Source of the DNA: Myxococcota bacterium | GTDB taxonomy: Bacteria > Myxococcota_A > UBA9160 > UBA4427 | Length of the DNA: 46,417 nucleotides | Reading direction: 5' to 3' | NCBI GenBank assembly: GCA_030748735.1 | Contig: JASMLK010000118.1 | Coordinates: 1 to 46,417 of the forward strand | Made by a program: the position numbers and the translations under genes | Shown here: piece by piece, positions 38,166-45,631 of the stretch | Position numbering within the stretch: position 1 is the first letter of the stretch | Layout: every line of letters starts with the position of its first letter | The notes under the pieces: generated by a model | What the model was told of the DNA's origin: nothing | The model's input: only the letters and a program-made list of their open reading frames with translations | Database searches by the model: none

Positions 38166-39698
38166 ATGGGTGTGGTGATCGAGACGGCGGGCGGCAAGAT
38201 CGAAGGCGAAGCGCGCGAAGGCGTCGAGACCTTTCGGGGGATCCCCTTCGCGGCCCCACCGGTCGGCGCGCGACGCTTCTGCCCGCCCGCGCCCCCCGAA
38301 CCGTGGGGTGGCGTGCGCGACTGCACGGCCTTCGGCAACACGGCCCCGCAACCTCCGAGCCTGCTGCCCGGCATGGCGCCCGGTGCCCAGGACGAAGATT
38401 GCCTCTACCTCAACGTCTACACGCCCGCCGCGGACACGCAGCGCCGCCGCCCCGTCATGGTGTGGATTCACGGCGGCGCGTTTACGGGGGGGTCGGGTAG
38501 CCAGGCACTCTACGAAGGTGCGCATCTCGTCCGGCGCGGGCAGGTGGTGCTGGTCACGATCAACTACCGGCTCGGTGCGCTCGGTTATCTGCATCTCGCC
38601 GATCGCCAAGACCGGCTCGAAGGTGCAGCGTCGAACCTCGGCCAGCGCGACCAGATCGCGGCCCTCGAATGGGTGCGGGACAACATCGATCGCTTTGGCG
38701 GCGACCCTGGTGAGGTGACGATCTTCGGCGAGTCGGCCGGCGGCATGGCGGTGTCGACCCTCCTCGGCATGCCGGCCGCGAAGGGCTTGTTCCATCGCGT
38801 GATCGCCCAGAGCGGCGCCGCCCACGCCACCCATTCGGCCACGAGCGCGCTGTGGGTTCTCGACGCGGTACTCGAGCAACTCGGCATTGCGGAGCGCGAC
38901 ATCGCACAGCTGCGCGACGTTTCGGTCGAACGGCTCCTCGCGGCACAGTCGAGTGCGGCTCTCGCGGTCGGAACCCGTGTCCAGCTCCCCTACGCCCCGT
39001 CTCTCGACGCCGACTCGTTACCGGAATCGCCCCTCGACGTGGTACGTCGCGGCGGTGCGAAGGACATCCCGTTGATCGTCGGCGTGAATGGCGACGAGTG
39101 GAAGCTCTTCAGCGCCGCGAATCCGAAGCACGACACGATGGACGAGGTCGTACTCCACAAGCTCGTGCGTTCACGGCTGGGCAAGCAGAGCACCTCCGAA
39201 GCCGACGCCAAGGCCATGGTCGAAAGCTACAAGGGCACGCGTCCCGAAGCGGCGCCATGCGATCTCTTCGATGCCTTCGAGAGCGATCGCGTGTTTCGTA
39301 TCCCGGCGATCCGCCTCGCCGAAGCGCAGGTCGCCCACCAGCCTGCCACACGGAAGTACTACTTCACCTACCCCTCGCCCGCGCGGCGCGGCCGCCTCGG
39401 TGCGTGTCACGCCCTCGAACTCCCCTTCGTCTTCGGCACCTTCGATGCACCGACGATGGACCGCTTTGCGGGTACGGGCCCCGAGGTCAAGCGGTTGTCG
39501 CTCGCGATGATGGACGCGTGGGTCGCCTTCGCGCGTTCGGGCGACCCGAACAGCGAAGCCATCCCGCAGTGGGCACCCTACTGCGCGGAGCAGCGCCGCA
39601 CGCTGATCTTCGACCGCGAAGTCGAGCAGCGCCATGCCCCCGAAGAAGTCGAACGGAGCGCGTGGGACGGCCGGCTCTCTCACGCGCCCTCGAATTGA
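38166..39698 (+). CDS. Type-B carboxylesterase (alpha/beta hydrolase)
   Basis: This 510-aa esterase has the full type-B pattern: FRGIPFAAPPVGARRF, EDCLYLNVYTP, the oxyanion hole MVWIHGGAFTGGSG, nucleophile Ser190 in IFGESAGGMAV, catalytic Glu311 in VGVNGDEWKLF and His415 in GACHALELPFVFG. No signal peptide is seen, so it is probably cytoplasmic. ATG 38166 is chosen because the family N-terminus (VIETAGGKIEGEAREGVETF) begins there. The 40-base spacing to the acyl-CoA synthetase suggests one transcript. Confidence 0.92.
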   Translation: MGVVIETAGGKIEGEAREGVETFRGIPFAAPPVGARRFCPPAPPEPWGGVRDCTAFGNTAPQPPSLLPGMAPGAQDEDCLYLNVYTPAADTQRRRPVMVWIHGGAFTGGSGSQALYEGAHLVRRGQVVLVTINYRLGALGYLHLADRQDRLEGAASNLGQRDQIAALEWVRDNIDRFGGDPGEVTIFGESAGGMAVSTLLGMPAAKGLFHRVIAQSGAAHATHSATSALWVLDAVLEQLGIAERDIAQLRDVSVERLLAAQSSAALAVGTRVQLPYAPSLDADSLPESPLDVVRRGGAKDIPLIVGVNGDEWKLFSAANPKHDTMDEVVLHKLVRSRLGKQSTSEADAKAMVESYKGTRPEAAPCDLFDAFESDRVFRIPAIRLAEAQVAHQPATRKYYFTYPSPARRGRLGACHALELPFVFGTFDAPTMDRFAGTGPEVKRLSLAMMDAWVAFARSGDPNSEAIPQWAPYCAEQRRTLIFDREVEQRHAPEEVERSAWDGRLSHAPSN

Positions 39699-39721
39699 GG
39701 CGAAGCCCCGGATCCGATCCC

Positions 39722-39727
39722 TATAGT
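39722..39727 (+). promoter_or_regulatory. Isolated -10-like hexamer before the methyltransferase remnant
   Basis: TATAGT matches the -10 consensus at five of six positions and lies 80 bases before ATG 39807. No -35 is found at proper spacing. It is noted because the same hexamer precedes the GT2 gene. Confidence 0.25.
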
Positions 39728-39806
39728 GTTTGCCACGGCAAGCCGATGGAAACGTGATCAGCGATCATCCGACAGGGCCAGCGGTGCTCTTCGGGAATGG
39801 GATTCG

Positions 39807-40267
39807 ATGAGCAGGTCAGAGGAAGACACCCAGGACAAAGAGCGCGGCGAAGCGGGGCGCTACTGGAACGCGCATCCGATCGCGACCGACGGCGTCCCCT
39901 TCGAGCGGGGCACCCGCGAATCCTTCGACGCCATCGTGGCCAACTGGGAACGCGACATGAAGCCGCGTCGCCGCGCGTTCCTCGATTCGTGCCGCGGCAA
40001 GCGCCTGCTCGAAATCGGCTGCGGGATCGGGGTCGACGGTCGTTACTTCAATTCGATCGGCGCCGATTACCAGGCCGTCGACATGAGCCGAGAGAGCTTG
40101 AAGCTCGCCAAGCGACACTTCGAGATGAACGACCTCCCGGTGCGCATCACCAACGGCGACGCGACGCGAAATGCCTGCCGAGCAAGTTTCGCGAGACCTA
40201 TGAGATCTGTCGCGAGGACGGCTTCGGGTTCTTCCTGCAGATCACGGCGCGCAAACCAGCCGCCTGA
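39807..40267 (+). pseudogene. Class I SAM methyltransferase with internal deletion and frameshift
   Basis: The N-terminal part reads in one frame from ATG 39807: GRYWNAHPIATDGVPF, the SAM motif KRLLEIGCGIGVDGRYF, YQAVDMSRESLKLAKRHF and ITNGDATR. Near 40165-40180 the family sequence stops, and the expected C-terminal end appears in a different frame: KFRETYEICREDGFGFFLQI followed by TARKPAA and TGA at 40267. The middle of the catalytic domain, where the acidic post-motif and strands 4-6 lie, is missing. The frame from the start runs on to 40367 through the neighbouring gene. The gene is therefore inactive unless this is an assembly error. Confidence 0.75.
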
Positions 40268-40282
40268 GCGCCGCAGCGCCTT

Positions 40283-41233
40283 TCAGCGTTTCGCGATCTC
40301 GGCCATCAAGCCGAAGAGCTCTACCGGGTTGGCGGGTTCGCCCTTGCCACCACTGAATTCGCGGTAGAGGGTGTCGACGTTGACCGCGATGCGTTCGGCG
40401 TCGCCCCAGCTCGCGTAGTCGCCGAGTGCGATGTCCTTGATGGCGTCGATCACATCGAGCCCCGCGTCGTAGCGCCCCCTGGCTTCGTCCTTGATGTACG
40501 CGAGGTACTCCCGTACCGCGCGTGCGCCGCTCTTGTCCGTGATGGGGCCGTGGCCGGGCACGACGACGTCGACATCGAGGGCTTCGATGGTCTCGCATGC
40601 GCGGATCCAGTTCTCGACCGGGCCGGCCCACATGATGGGCGTGCCTTCGATGAACAAGATGTCGCCGGTGAACACGGCGCGGTCTTCTTTCGAGTAGATC
40701 AGAACGTCGCCGCGCGTGTGGGCGGGCCCCACTTCGATGAGCGAGATGTTCTTGTCGCCGAGCTTCAAGTCGAGCTGCCCCTCGAAGGTACGGTCGGGTG
40801 GCGGCACCTCGATGCCGTTGAAGTCGAACGGCCCGAACACTTCCTTGAAGAACAAGCCGGCGGGCCCCATCTCTTCGGCGTTGTCGATGAAGGCCGCCAT
40901 CGTGGCGGGCGTCACTTCAGTCAGTTCTTCCGCCGTTGCCTTCGAGGTGATGATCTCGGCGCCTTCGACGAGTTGGTTGCCGTAGCAGTGGTCGCCATTG
41001 GCGTGGGTGTTGACCAGGGTGCCGATCGAAGCCGCGGCGGGGACGCTCTTGCGCATGGTGTCGAGCATTTCGCTCGTGAGCTTCAGGTCGAACAAGGTGT
41101 CGACGAGCAACGTGGCTTCGCCGTCGCACACGAGCCCGGCGTTGCTCCAACCCCAGGAGCCGTCCGGCTGGAGGTAGGCGAAGCAGTCGCCCCCGATCTC
41201 GTGCAGCCCCTTCGTGAACTTCCAATCCGCCAC
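40283..41233 (-). CDS. MBL-fold metallo-hydrolase with HxNxDH motif
   Basis: This 316-aa metallo-beta-lactamase-fold protein has NTHANGDHCYGN (His77, Asn79, Asp81, His82), in which the second histidine of the usual HxHxDH is Asn. The remaining ligands look intact: AHTRGDVLIY, FTGDILFIEG and VVVPGHGPITDKSG. The loss of one site-1 ligand suggests changed metal use; I recall this variant in some MBL subfamilies. The substrate is unknown. It converges on the broken methyltransferase, whose nominal open frame runs into it. Confidence 0.88.
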   Translation of the reverse strand: MADWKFTKGLHEIGGDCFAYLQPDGSWGWSNAGLVCDGEATLLVDTLFDLKLTSEMLDTMRKSVPAAASIGTLVNTHANGDHCYGNQLVEGAEIITSKATAEELTEVTPATMAAFIDNAEEMGPAGLFFKEVFGPFDFNGIEVPPPDRTFEGQLDLKLGDKNISLIEVGPAHTRGDVLIYSKEDRAVFTGDILFIEGTPIMWAGPVENWIRACETIEALDVDVVVPGHGPITDKSGARAVREYLAYIKDEARGRYDAGLDVIDAIKDIALGDYASWGDAERIAVNVDTLYREFSGGKGEPANPVELFGLMAEIAKR

Positions 41234-41363
41234 GGCGCGCCTCCTTTTCGGGTTTCCGGCGGCTGCGCCCTGGTTGCCGGGCCCCGGCCTGCCGTCGCAG
41301 AACCATAAGGAAATCAGGAGGTTCCGGAACCGCCGTGGTGCGAAATCAGAATGGATGAAGAAA

Positions 41364-41411
41364 AGTGGTCGAGTCCCCTGCCATAGTGGTCGAAAACACT
41401 AAACTGGTCGA
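41364..41411. promoter_or_regulatory. Three direct repeats upstream of the nucleotidyltransferase module
   Basis: AGTGGTCGA occurs at 41364-41372 and 41385-41393, and ACTGGTCGA at 41403-41411. Spacing is 21 and 18 bases, close to two helical turns. The last copy ends 12 bases before the first gene. This is typical of an autoregulatory operator. A TAAACT hexamer (41400-41405) overlapping the third repeat could be the -10. Confidence 0.5.
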
Positions 41412-41423
41412 AAGAGGAAGCCC

Positions 41424-41945
41424 ATGGCGACGATTCGAAAGCACGCGGAGCGCTACGAGATTCGCGAGTGCCGCAACACGAAGGACGGCCCCCGGCAGTA
41501 CACCCTCGCGGGTTTCAGCGGGCTGCTCACGCCGGAGACCCTCGACCGCGCCGAAGCGCGCGCGCAGCGGCCCTTCGACCGCGAGCGCCTGATCGAAAAG
41601 GCGCGTTCCCTCGACATCCCCGTGACCCACCGGCGCCGCTTTCCCGAAGCCCGCGCGCTGCTCGCGTCGTTGCAGAGCGGCGCCCGCCTCGAACCGGGTC
41701 TCGTCGACCTGCTGCAGCGGGCGCTCGAACCGCTGAGCCGCGAACCCCTACCCGAACATCTCGAGGACGCGAACCTCTGGATCGGCCAGGCGGAATGGGA
41801 ACGCGGGCGTGCGCTTCGCGGTTTGCTGCGAAGTGCAGACCGCGTGTTGGCTTCGCGTCCGGCCCTGCGCGCACGCGACAGCGCGCGTTTTCCGCGCTTC
41901 GCGTCGCGCGATGTCGAAGCAGCCGAAGCAGCCGAAACGGCCTGA
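41424..41945 (+). CDS. Hypothetical partner protein of a nucleotidyltransferase (antitoxin-like position)
   Basis: This 173-aa soluble charged protein starts MATIRKHAERYEIRECRNTK and is mostly helical. I see no named domain. Its Arg-rich N-terminus could bind DNA, and its C-terminus ends in Ala/Glu repeats. It lies two bases before a nucleotidyltransferase gene and is preceded by three direct repeats. Small-protein plus nucleotidyltransferase pairs are known as toxin-antitoxin modules, so it may be the controlling partner. A good AGAGGAAG ribosome site precedes ATG 41424. Confidence 0.6.
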   Translation: MATIRKHAERYEIRECRNTKDGPRQYTLAGFSGLLTPETLDRAEARAQRPFDRERLIEKARSLDIPVTHRRRFPEARALLASLQSGARLEPGLVDLLQRALEPLSREPLPEHLEDANLWIGQAEWERGRALRGLLRSADRVLASRPALRARDSARFPRFASRDVEAAEAAETA

Positions 41946-41947
41946 CG

Positions 41948-42538
41948 ATGTACCTCGACGAGAAGATCGTCGCCGTCGAACACGCGATGCTCGCGGCCGG
42001 CATCCCGCACGCGTTCGGGGGCGCGAACGCCTTCGCGTACTACGGCACGCCGCGCGCGACCGTGGACATCGACGTCAACGTCTTCGTCGACGCGGAACGC
42101 GTGGACGATGTGCTGGCCGCGTTGACGGGCCTGGGGATCGAGCTCGACGAAGCCGCGGTCCGCCCCCTCGTCGCGCGCGATGGACAGGCGCGAATCTTCT
42201 GGGACCGCACACCCATCGACCTCTTCTTTTCCTACGACCCCCTGCACCTGAGTTCGATGGAACGCCGCCGTCGCGTGGACTTCGGCGAAGACCGCATCCA
42301 CATCCTCAGCGCCGAAGACCTGATCGTCTACAAGGTCGTGTTCGACCGCGAAAAAGACTGGCGCGACATCGCCGAGATGATCCACGCCGCCAACCAAAGC
42401 CTCGACTACGGCTACGTACGCGATTGGCTCGGCCGTATCGTCGAACCCGAAGGCGCGCAGCTCACCCGCCTCGAACGCCTGATCGACTCGGGTGGCCGCG
42501 AGCTCGACGGGGCGGGCCAGGAAGGGAAAGTTGCTTGA
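41948..42538 (+). CDS. Nucleotidyltransferase of AbiEii/MNT-like type
   Basis: This 196-aa protein has the polymerase-beta-like nucleotidyltransferase core: AFGGANAFAYYGTPRATVDI with Gly24-Gly25, Asp40 and Asp42 in VDIDVNVFVD, and a likely third carboxylate, Asp91, in TPIDLFFSYDP. The following helical part includes ILSAEDLIVYKVVFDREKDW, a pattern common in AbiEii-type toxins. Such enzymes can modify tRNA or other targets. It follows its partner by two bases and converges with fic, five bases apart. Confidence 0.78.
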   Translation: MYLDEKIVAVEHAMLAAGIPHAFGGANAFAYYGTPRATVDIDVNVFVDAERVDDVLAALTGLGIELDEAAVRPLVARDGQARIFWDRTPIDLFFSYDPLHLSSMERRRRVDFGEDRIHILSAEDLIVYKVVFDREKDWRDIAEMIHAANQSLDYGYVRDWLGRIVEPEGAQLTRLERLIDSGGRELDGAGQEGKVA

Positions 42539-42542
42539 TGGA

Positions 42543-43706
42543 TCACAGCGGTTCCAGCCCCTCGCTCAGCAGCGCCACGTAACCGTCATAGACGAATAAC
42601 CGGTTGCGGCGTTTGCCGGTGAGTTCGCGCGCGATACCCAACTCCTGAAGTTGAGTCACTGCTGAAGAGACAGTGGGAAACGAAAGCCCGGTCTTCTTGC
42701 ACAGCGAAGGCATCGACTCGATCGGCCGCGCACATAGCGCGTCGTAGACCTGAAGGGTCGAGCTGGCGCGTCGCCCGATGGTTGCGATCGCGTTCCGGTG
42801 TTCGTCGAACATTGCCGCGAGACGCACTGCCGTCGAGACCGCACCTTCGGCCACGTTCTTCAGACCTTCGAGGTAGAAGGAAAGCCAGCCCTCCCAGTCG
42901 CCGTGGCTTCGCACGCGGTTGAGTTGGTCGTAGTACTCGTCGCGATTCTGTTTGAAGTAGAGGCTCAGGTACAAGAGGGGGTCGCGAAGGACACCGGCAT
43001 GACAGAGCAAGAAGGTGATGAGCAAGCGCCCCACTCGCCCGTTGCCGTCGAGGAAGGGATGGATGGTTTCGAACTGAACGTGTGCGACACCCGCGCGAAG
43101 CAGAGCGGGCAGCTCATCGGTGCCAGCATGAAAGAATTGCTCGAGTTGCGACATGCAATCGGACACTGCGTGCGGAGGCGGTGGCACGAAGCGCGCATTG
43201 CCGGGACGCGAGCCACCGAGCCACACTTGCGAACGCCGAAACATCCCCGGTGCTTTTTCACTTCCGCGCCCTTGTGCCATCAACCGTTCGTGAATCTCGC
43301 GGATCAATCGGGTAGAAAGCGGAAAGCCGCCAGCCAGGCGGTCGAGTCCATGCTGTAGAGCGGCGACGTAGTTCGAAACTTCGAGAACGTCGTCTTCGGG
43401 CGCCCCGGGCGCTTCTTCGATCTCGAACAGAAGCAAGTCCGAGAGCGTCGACTGGGTGCCCTCGATCTGCGAGGAGAGCACGGCCTCTTTGCGTACGTAG
43501 CTGTAGAGGAAGAGCGCTTTGTCGGGGAGCAGGGTCGCTGACGCATCCAGCCGACCGAGCGCGACGCTCGCCGCTTCGAGTTGCTGTTGCAGCGGCAGGT
43601 CGAGGACCAGGGACGGGTTGGGGGGCAGGGGATGGGGAACGAACGCCTGAATCCGCTCGCCCCCGATGGCGGTCTCGATGAAGGTTCCGGCCTCGCCTCG
43701 TTCCAT
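42543..43706 (-). CDS. Fic-domain AMP-transferase with N-terminal inhibitory motif
   Basis: This 387-aa Fic protein transfers AMP (or a similar nucleotide) to hydroxyl side chains. The catalytic motif HPFLDGNGRVGRLL is complete (residues 216-229). The N-terminal inhibitory helix motif SSQIEGT (78-84) makes it a class II, self-inhibited enzyme, with Glu82 expected to block ATP. A winged-helix region is predicted near residues 318-375 (SLCKKTGLSFPTVSSAVTQL), suggesting DNA binding and autoregulation. An AT-rich upstream gap with a 30-bp dyad fits this. Confidence 0.93.
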   Translation of the reverse strand: MERGEAGTFIETAIGGERIQAFVPHPLPPNPSLVLDLPLQQQLEAASVALGRLDASATLLPDKALFLYSYVRKEAVLSSQIEGTQSTLSDLLLFEIEEAPGAPEDDVLEVSNYVAALQHGLDRLAGGFPLSTRLIREIHERLMAQGRGSEKAPGMFRRSQVWLGGSRPGNARFVPPPPHAVSDCMSQLEQFFHAGTDELPALLRAGVAHVQFETIHPFLDGNGRVGRLLITFLLCHAGVLRDPLLYLSLYFKQNRDEYYDQLNRVRSHGDWEGWLSFYLEGLKNVAEGAVSTAVRLAAMFDEHRNAIATIGRRASSTLQVYDALCARPIESMPSLCKKTGLSFPTVSSAVTQLQELGIARELTGKRRNRLFVYDGYVALLSEGLEPL

Positions 43707-43749
43707 CTGCTTCCCCGTGGGCGATGGAAGTTTTAATAGCGCCCAGCAG

Positions 43750-43779
43750 TAATTAAACTTGAGGCTACAAATTTAACTA
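43750..43779. promoter_or_regulatory. 30-bp imperfect palindrome upstream of the fic gene
   Basis: TAATTAAACTTG (43750-43761), spacer AGGCTA, and CAAATTTAACTA (43768-43779) form inverted half-sites matching at 10 of 12 positions. It lies 44-73 bases upstream of the fic start in the most AT-rich stretch of the window. It is a candidate operator, possibly for the Fic protein's own winged helix. Confidence 0.55.
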
Positions 43780-43823
43780 AGCTGCCGATCTTATCGAGCC
43801 CCCCGGGGCATCCCGATCTGCGA

Positions 43824-44999
43824 TCAGCTCGATCGCCCCATCACGCGCCGGATCGCTTCGACCAACATGCCGAACGCGGGGAGTGGGTCGCTCCACGAAA
43901 GGATGTCGTAGGCGAGGTTGTCGCCGCGAAACCAGAAAAAACCCGGTTCGAGGTGCATGCGGTTCGGGTTCTGGAGGAAGTGCAGCAGGTCGCCCGGGAA
44001 GAACCAGCGACCGTAGACGTCGGGCTTGTACTCGAGCACGGGCTCGGCCGCGATCCCCGCGACGGCCTTGTGGTAGAGCATGGGGAAGTCGACGCCCGAT
44101 GCGATCGAGAGCCCGATCGAACCCCAGAAGCGCGGGTTGATTTCGAGCAACATCGCTTCGCCGGTCTCGATGTCGACCTTGTACTCGACCATGGCGACGC
44201 CCCGGAACTCGATGTCGCGCAGCAAGCGAAGGCTTCGCTCGATCAGGGCTTCGTCGCGATGGCTGCGACATAGCGTGCTGGGGCCCCCGCTTACGGGATA
44301 CTCGCGAAGGCGCTTGTGACCGAAGAGTGCGCGCAACTCGCCGGCTTCGTCGATCATGACGAACACCCCGAACGCATCTCCGCTTGCGTCCATGCGCTTC
44401 TGGATGATGGGCCGCGGGAACTCGCGCGACGTCTCTTCCCACACGTGGACGATGTCGGAAGGATCATCGACGAACGAAAGACCCCGCGAACCACTCGTCT
44501 TGCGCGGCTTGATCACACAACCCCCGCTCCAGCCTTCCGCCAACGCGCGCACCTCCTCGACGCTCTCGGGGCAGTGGGATTGCGGGATGGGGATCTCCAG
44601 GCGCTGCGCCAGCTCGCACGTCTTCCACTTGTCGTACGACACGTCCATCACTTCGCGGCTCGGCAGCAGAGCGCGCGAATGGGTGGCGAAGCATTCGGGC
44701 TGCGCGAGACACAGCTCGATGGCCTTGTCTTCGAGGGGAAGAAACACGGTGGGCCGGTACGACTCGCACGCCTCCGCGACGAAGTCGACCCAGCCCTGTG
44801 GGTCGCTCTTGTAGTCCGGGCAGCGCAGCGTCCTGGCGCAGTAGCGAGACAGGCCTCCCACCGAAAAGCCCGAAGACGCCATCCCGATCACGCGGACACC
44901 CTGGCGTCCGAGTGAGCGGATGATGGGGAGCGCCTTGCGGCGGTCGACGTCCGTTACCAGGATCGACGTCTCTTCGAGGCGTGGCCCTTGCACGGTCAC
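43824..44999 (-). CDS. ATP-grasp carboxylate ligase-like protein
   Basis: This 391-aa protein has an ATP-grasp fold related to carbamoyl-phosphate synthase and biotin carboxylase. The N-terminal Rossmann-like part starts TSILVTDVDRRKALPIIRSL; CVIKPRKTSGSRGLSFV is the ATP-binding loop, and MLLEINPRFWGSIGL supplies the metal ligands. GTG 44999 overlaps the phosphatase stop (GTGA), and family sequence begins there. Similar proteins ligate an amino group to a carboxylate in sugar or lipid decoration. The substrate is unknown. The operon context suggests surface polymer modification. Confidence 0.85.
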   Translation of the reverse strand: MTVQGPRLEETSILVTDVDRRKALPIIRSLGRQGVRVIGMASSGFSVGGLSRYCARTLRCPDYKSDPQGWVDFVAEACESYRPTVFLPLEDKAIELCLAQPECFATHSRALLPSREVMDVSYDKWKTCELAQRLEIPIPQSHCPESVEEVRALAEGWSGGCVIKPRKTSGSRGLSFVDDPSDIVHVWEETSREFPRPIIQKRMDASGDAFGVFVMIDEAGELRALFGHKRLREYPVSGGPSTLCRSHRDEALIERSLRLLRDIEFRGVAMVEYKVDIETGEAMLLEINPRFWGSIGLSIASGVDFPMLYHKAVAGIAAEPVLEYKPDVYGRWFFPGDLLHFLQNPNRMHLEPGFFWFRGDNLAYDILSWSDPLPAFGMLVEAIRRVMGRSS

Positions 45000-45631
45000 C
45001 CGAGTACCTCGAATTCGATCCCCGCTTCGCCCACGCGTTGACGCGTCGTGTCTTCGGGGCGAACGAGCACGACGTGGTCCGCGAGTTTCATGAGCGGGAT
45101 GTCGTCGCGATGATCGGTATAGACGATCGTGCGCGACGGCTCGATGCGTTCGATGATCGCTGCGGCGCGCTCGCCCTTCGCTTCGCGGAACAAGTTGTCG
45201 ACCGAAACCTTCGTGCCATCGATCGTGACGTCCGACGCATGCACCTCGATGGCCTGCGAAACCTTCGCCAGAACCGGTTCGAGGTAGAAGCGCGGCGATG
45301 CGGAGAGCACCGCGACATGGTCTCCGTGTTCGAGGTGCGCGTGCAATCGCGCCCACGCGGGCTCGATCGCCAACGCTTCCATTTCGATCGCGTGGGCTTC
45401 GAGGAGCCCGGCGCGCTCGGACTCCGTGCGCGTGGCCCACACGTGCCGCAGTACATGCTCCTTGTACTGCGCGTTACTCATCCATCGCAGCTTGGTGATG
45501 GCCGCGGCTCCGAACAGCAGCGCGCGCTCTAGGTTCGATCGCGCGGCGAGGTCACCGAACAGCCTGAAGCTGTCGCGCGACACCAGGGTCTTGTCGAAGT
45601 CGAACAGTGCGAGCACGCTTCCTTCGCTCAT
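44996..45631 (-). CDS. HAD-superfamily subfamily IB phosphatase
   Basis: This 211-aa phosphatase starts MSEGSVLALFDFDKTLVSRD, with the nucleophile motif DxDxT. Motif II is VLSASPRFYLEP, the motif III lysine is near FREAKGERAAAI, and motif IV is YTDHRDDIPLMKLAD. It resembles SerB-like HAD-IB enzymes. ATG 45631 overlaps the glycosyltransferase stop by ATGA, and its own stop overlaps the ATP-grasp start. The substrate is probably a phosphorylated sugar or lipid intermediate, by context. Confidence 0.88.
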   Translation of the reverse strand: MSEGSVLALFDFDKTLVSRDSFRLFGDLAARSNLERALLFGAAAITKLRWMSNAQYKEHVLRHVWATRTESERAGLLEAHAIEMEALAIEPAWARLHAHLEHGDHVAVLSASPRFYLEPVLAKVSQAIEVHASDVTIDGTKVSVDNLFREAKGERAAAIIERIEPSRTIVYTDHRDDIPLMKLADHVVLVRPEDTTRQRVGEAGIEFEVLG

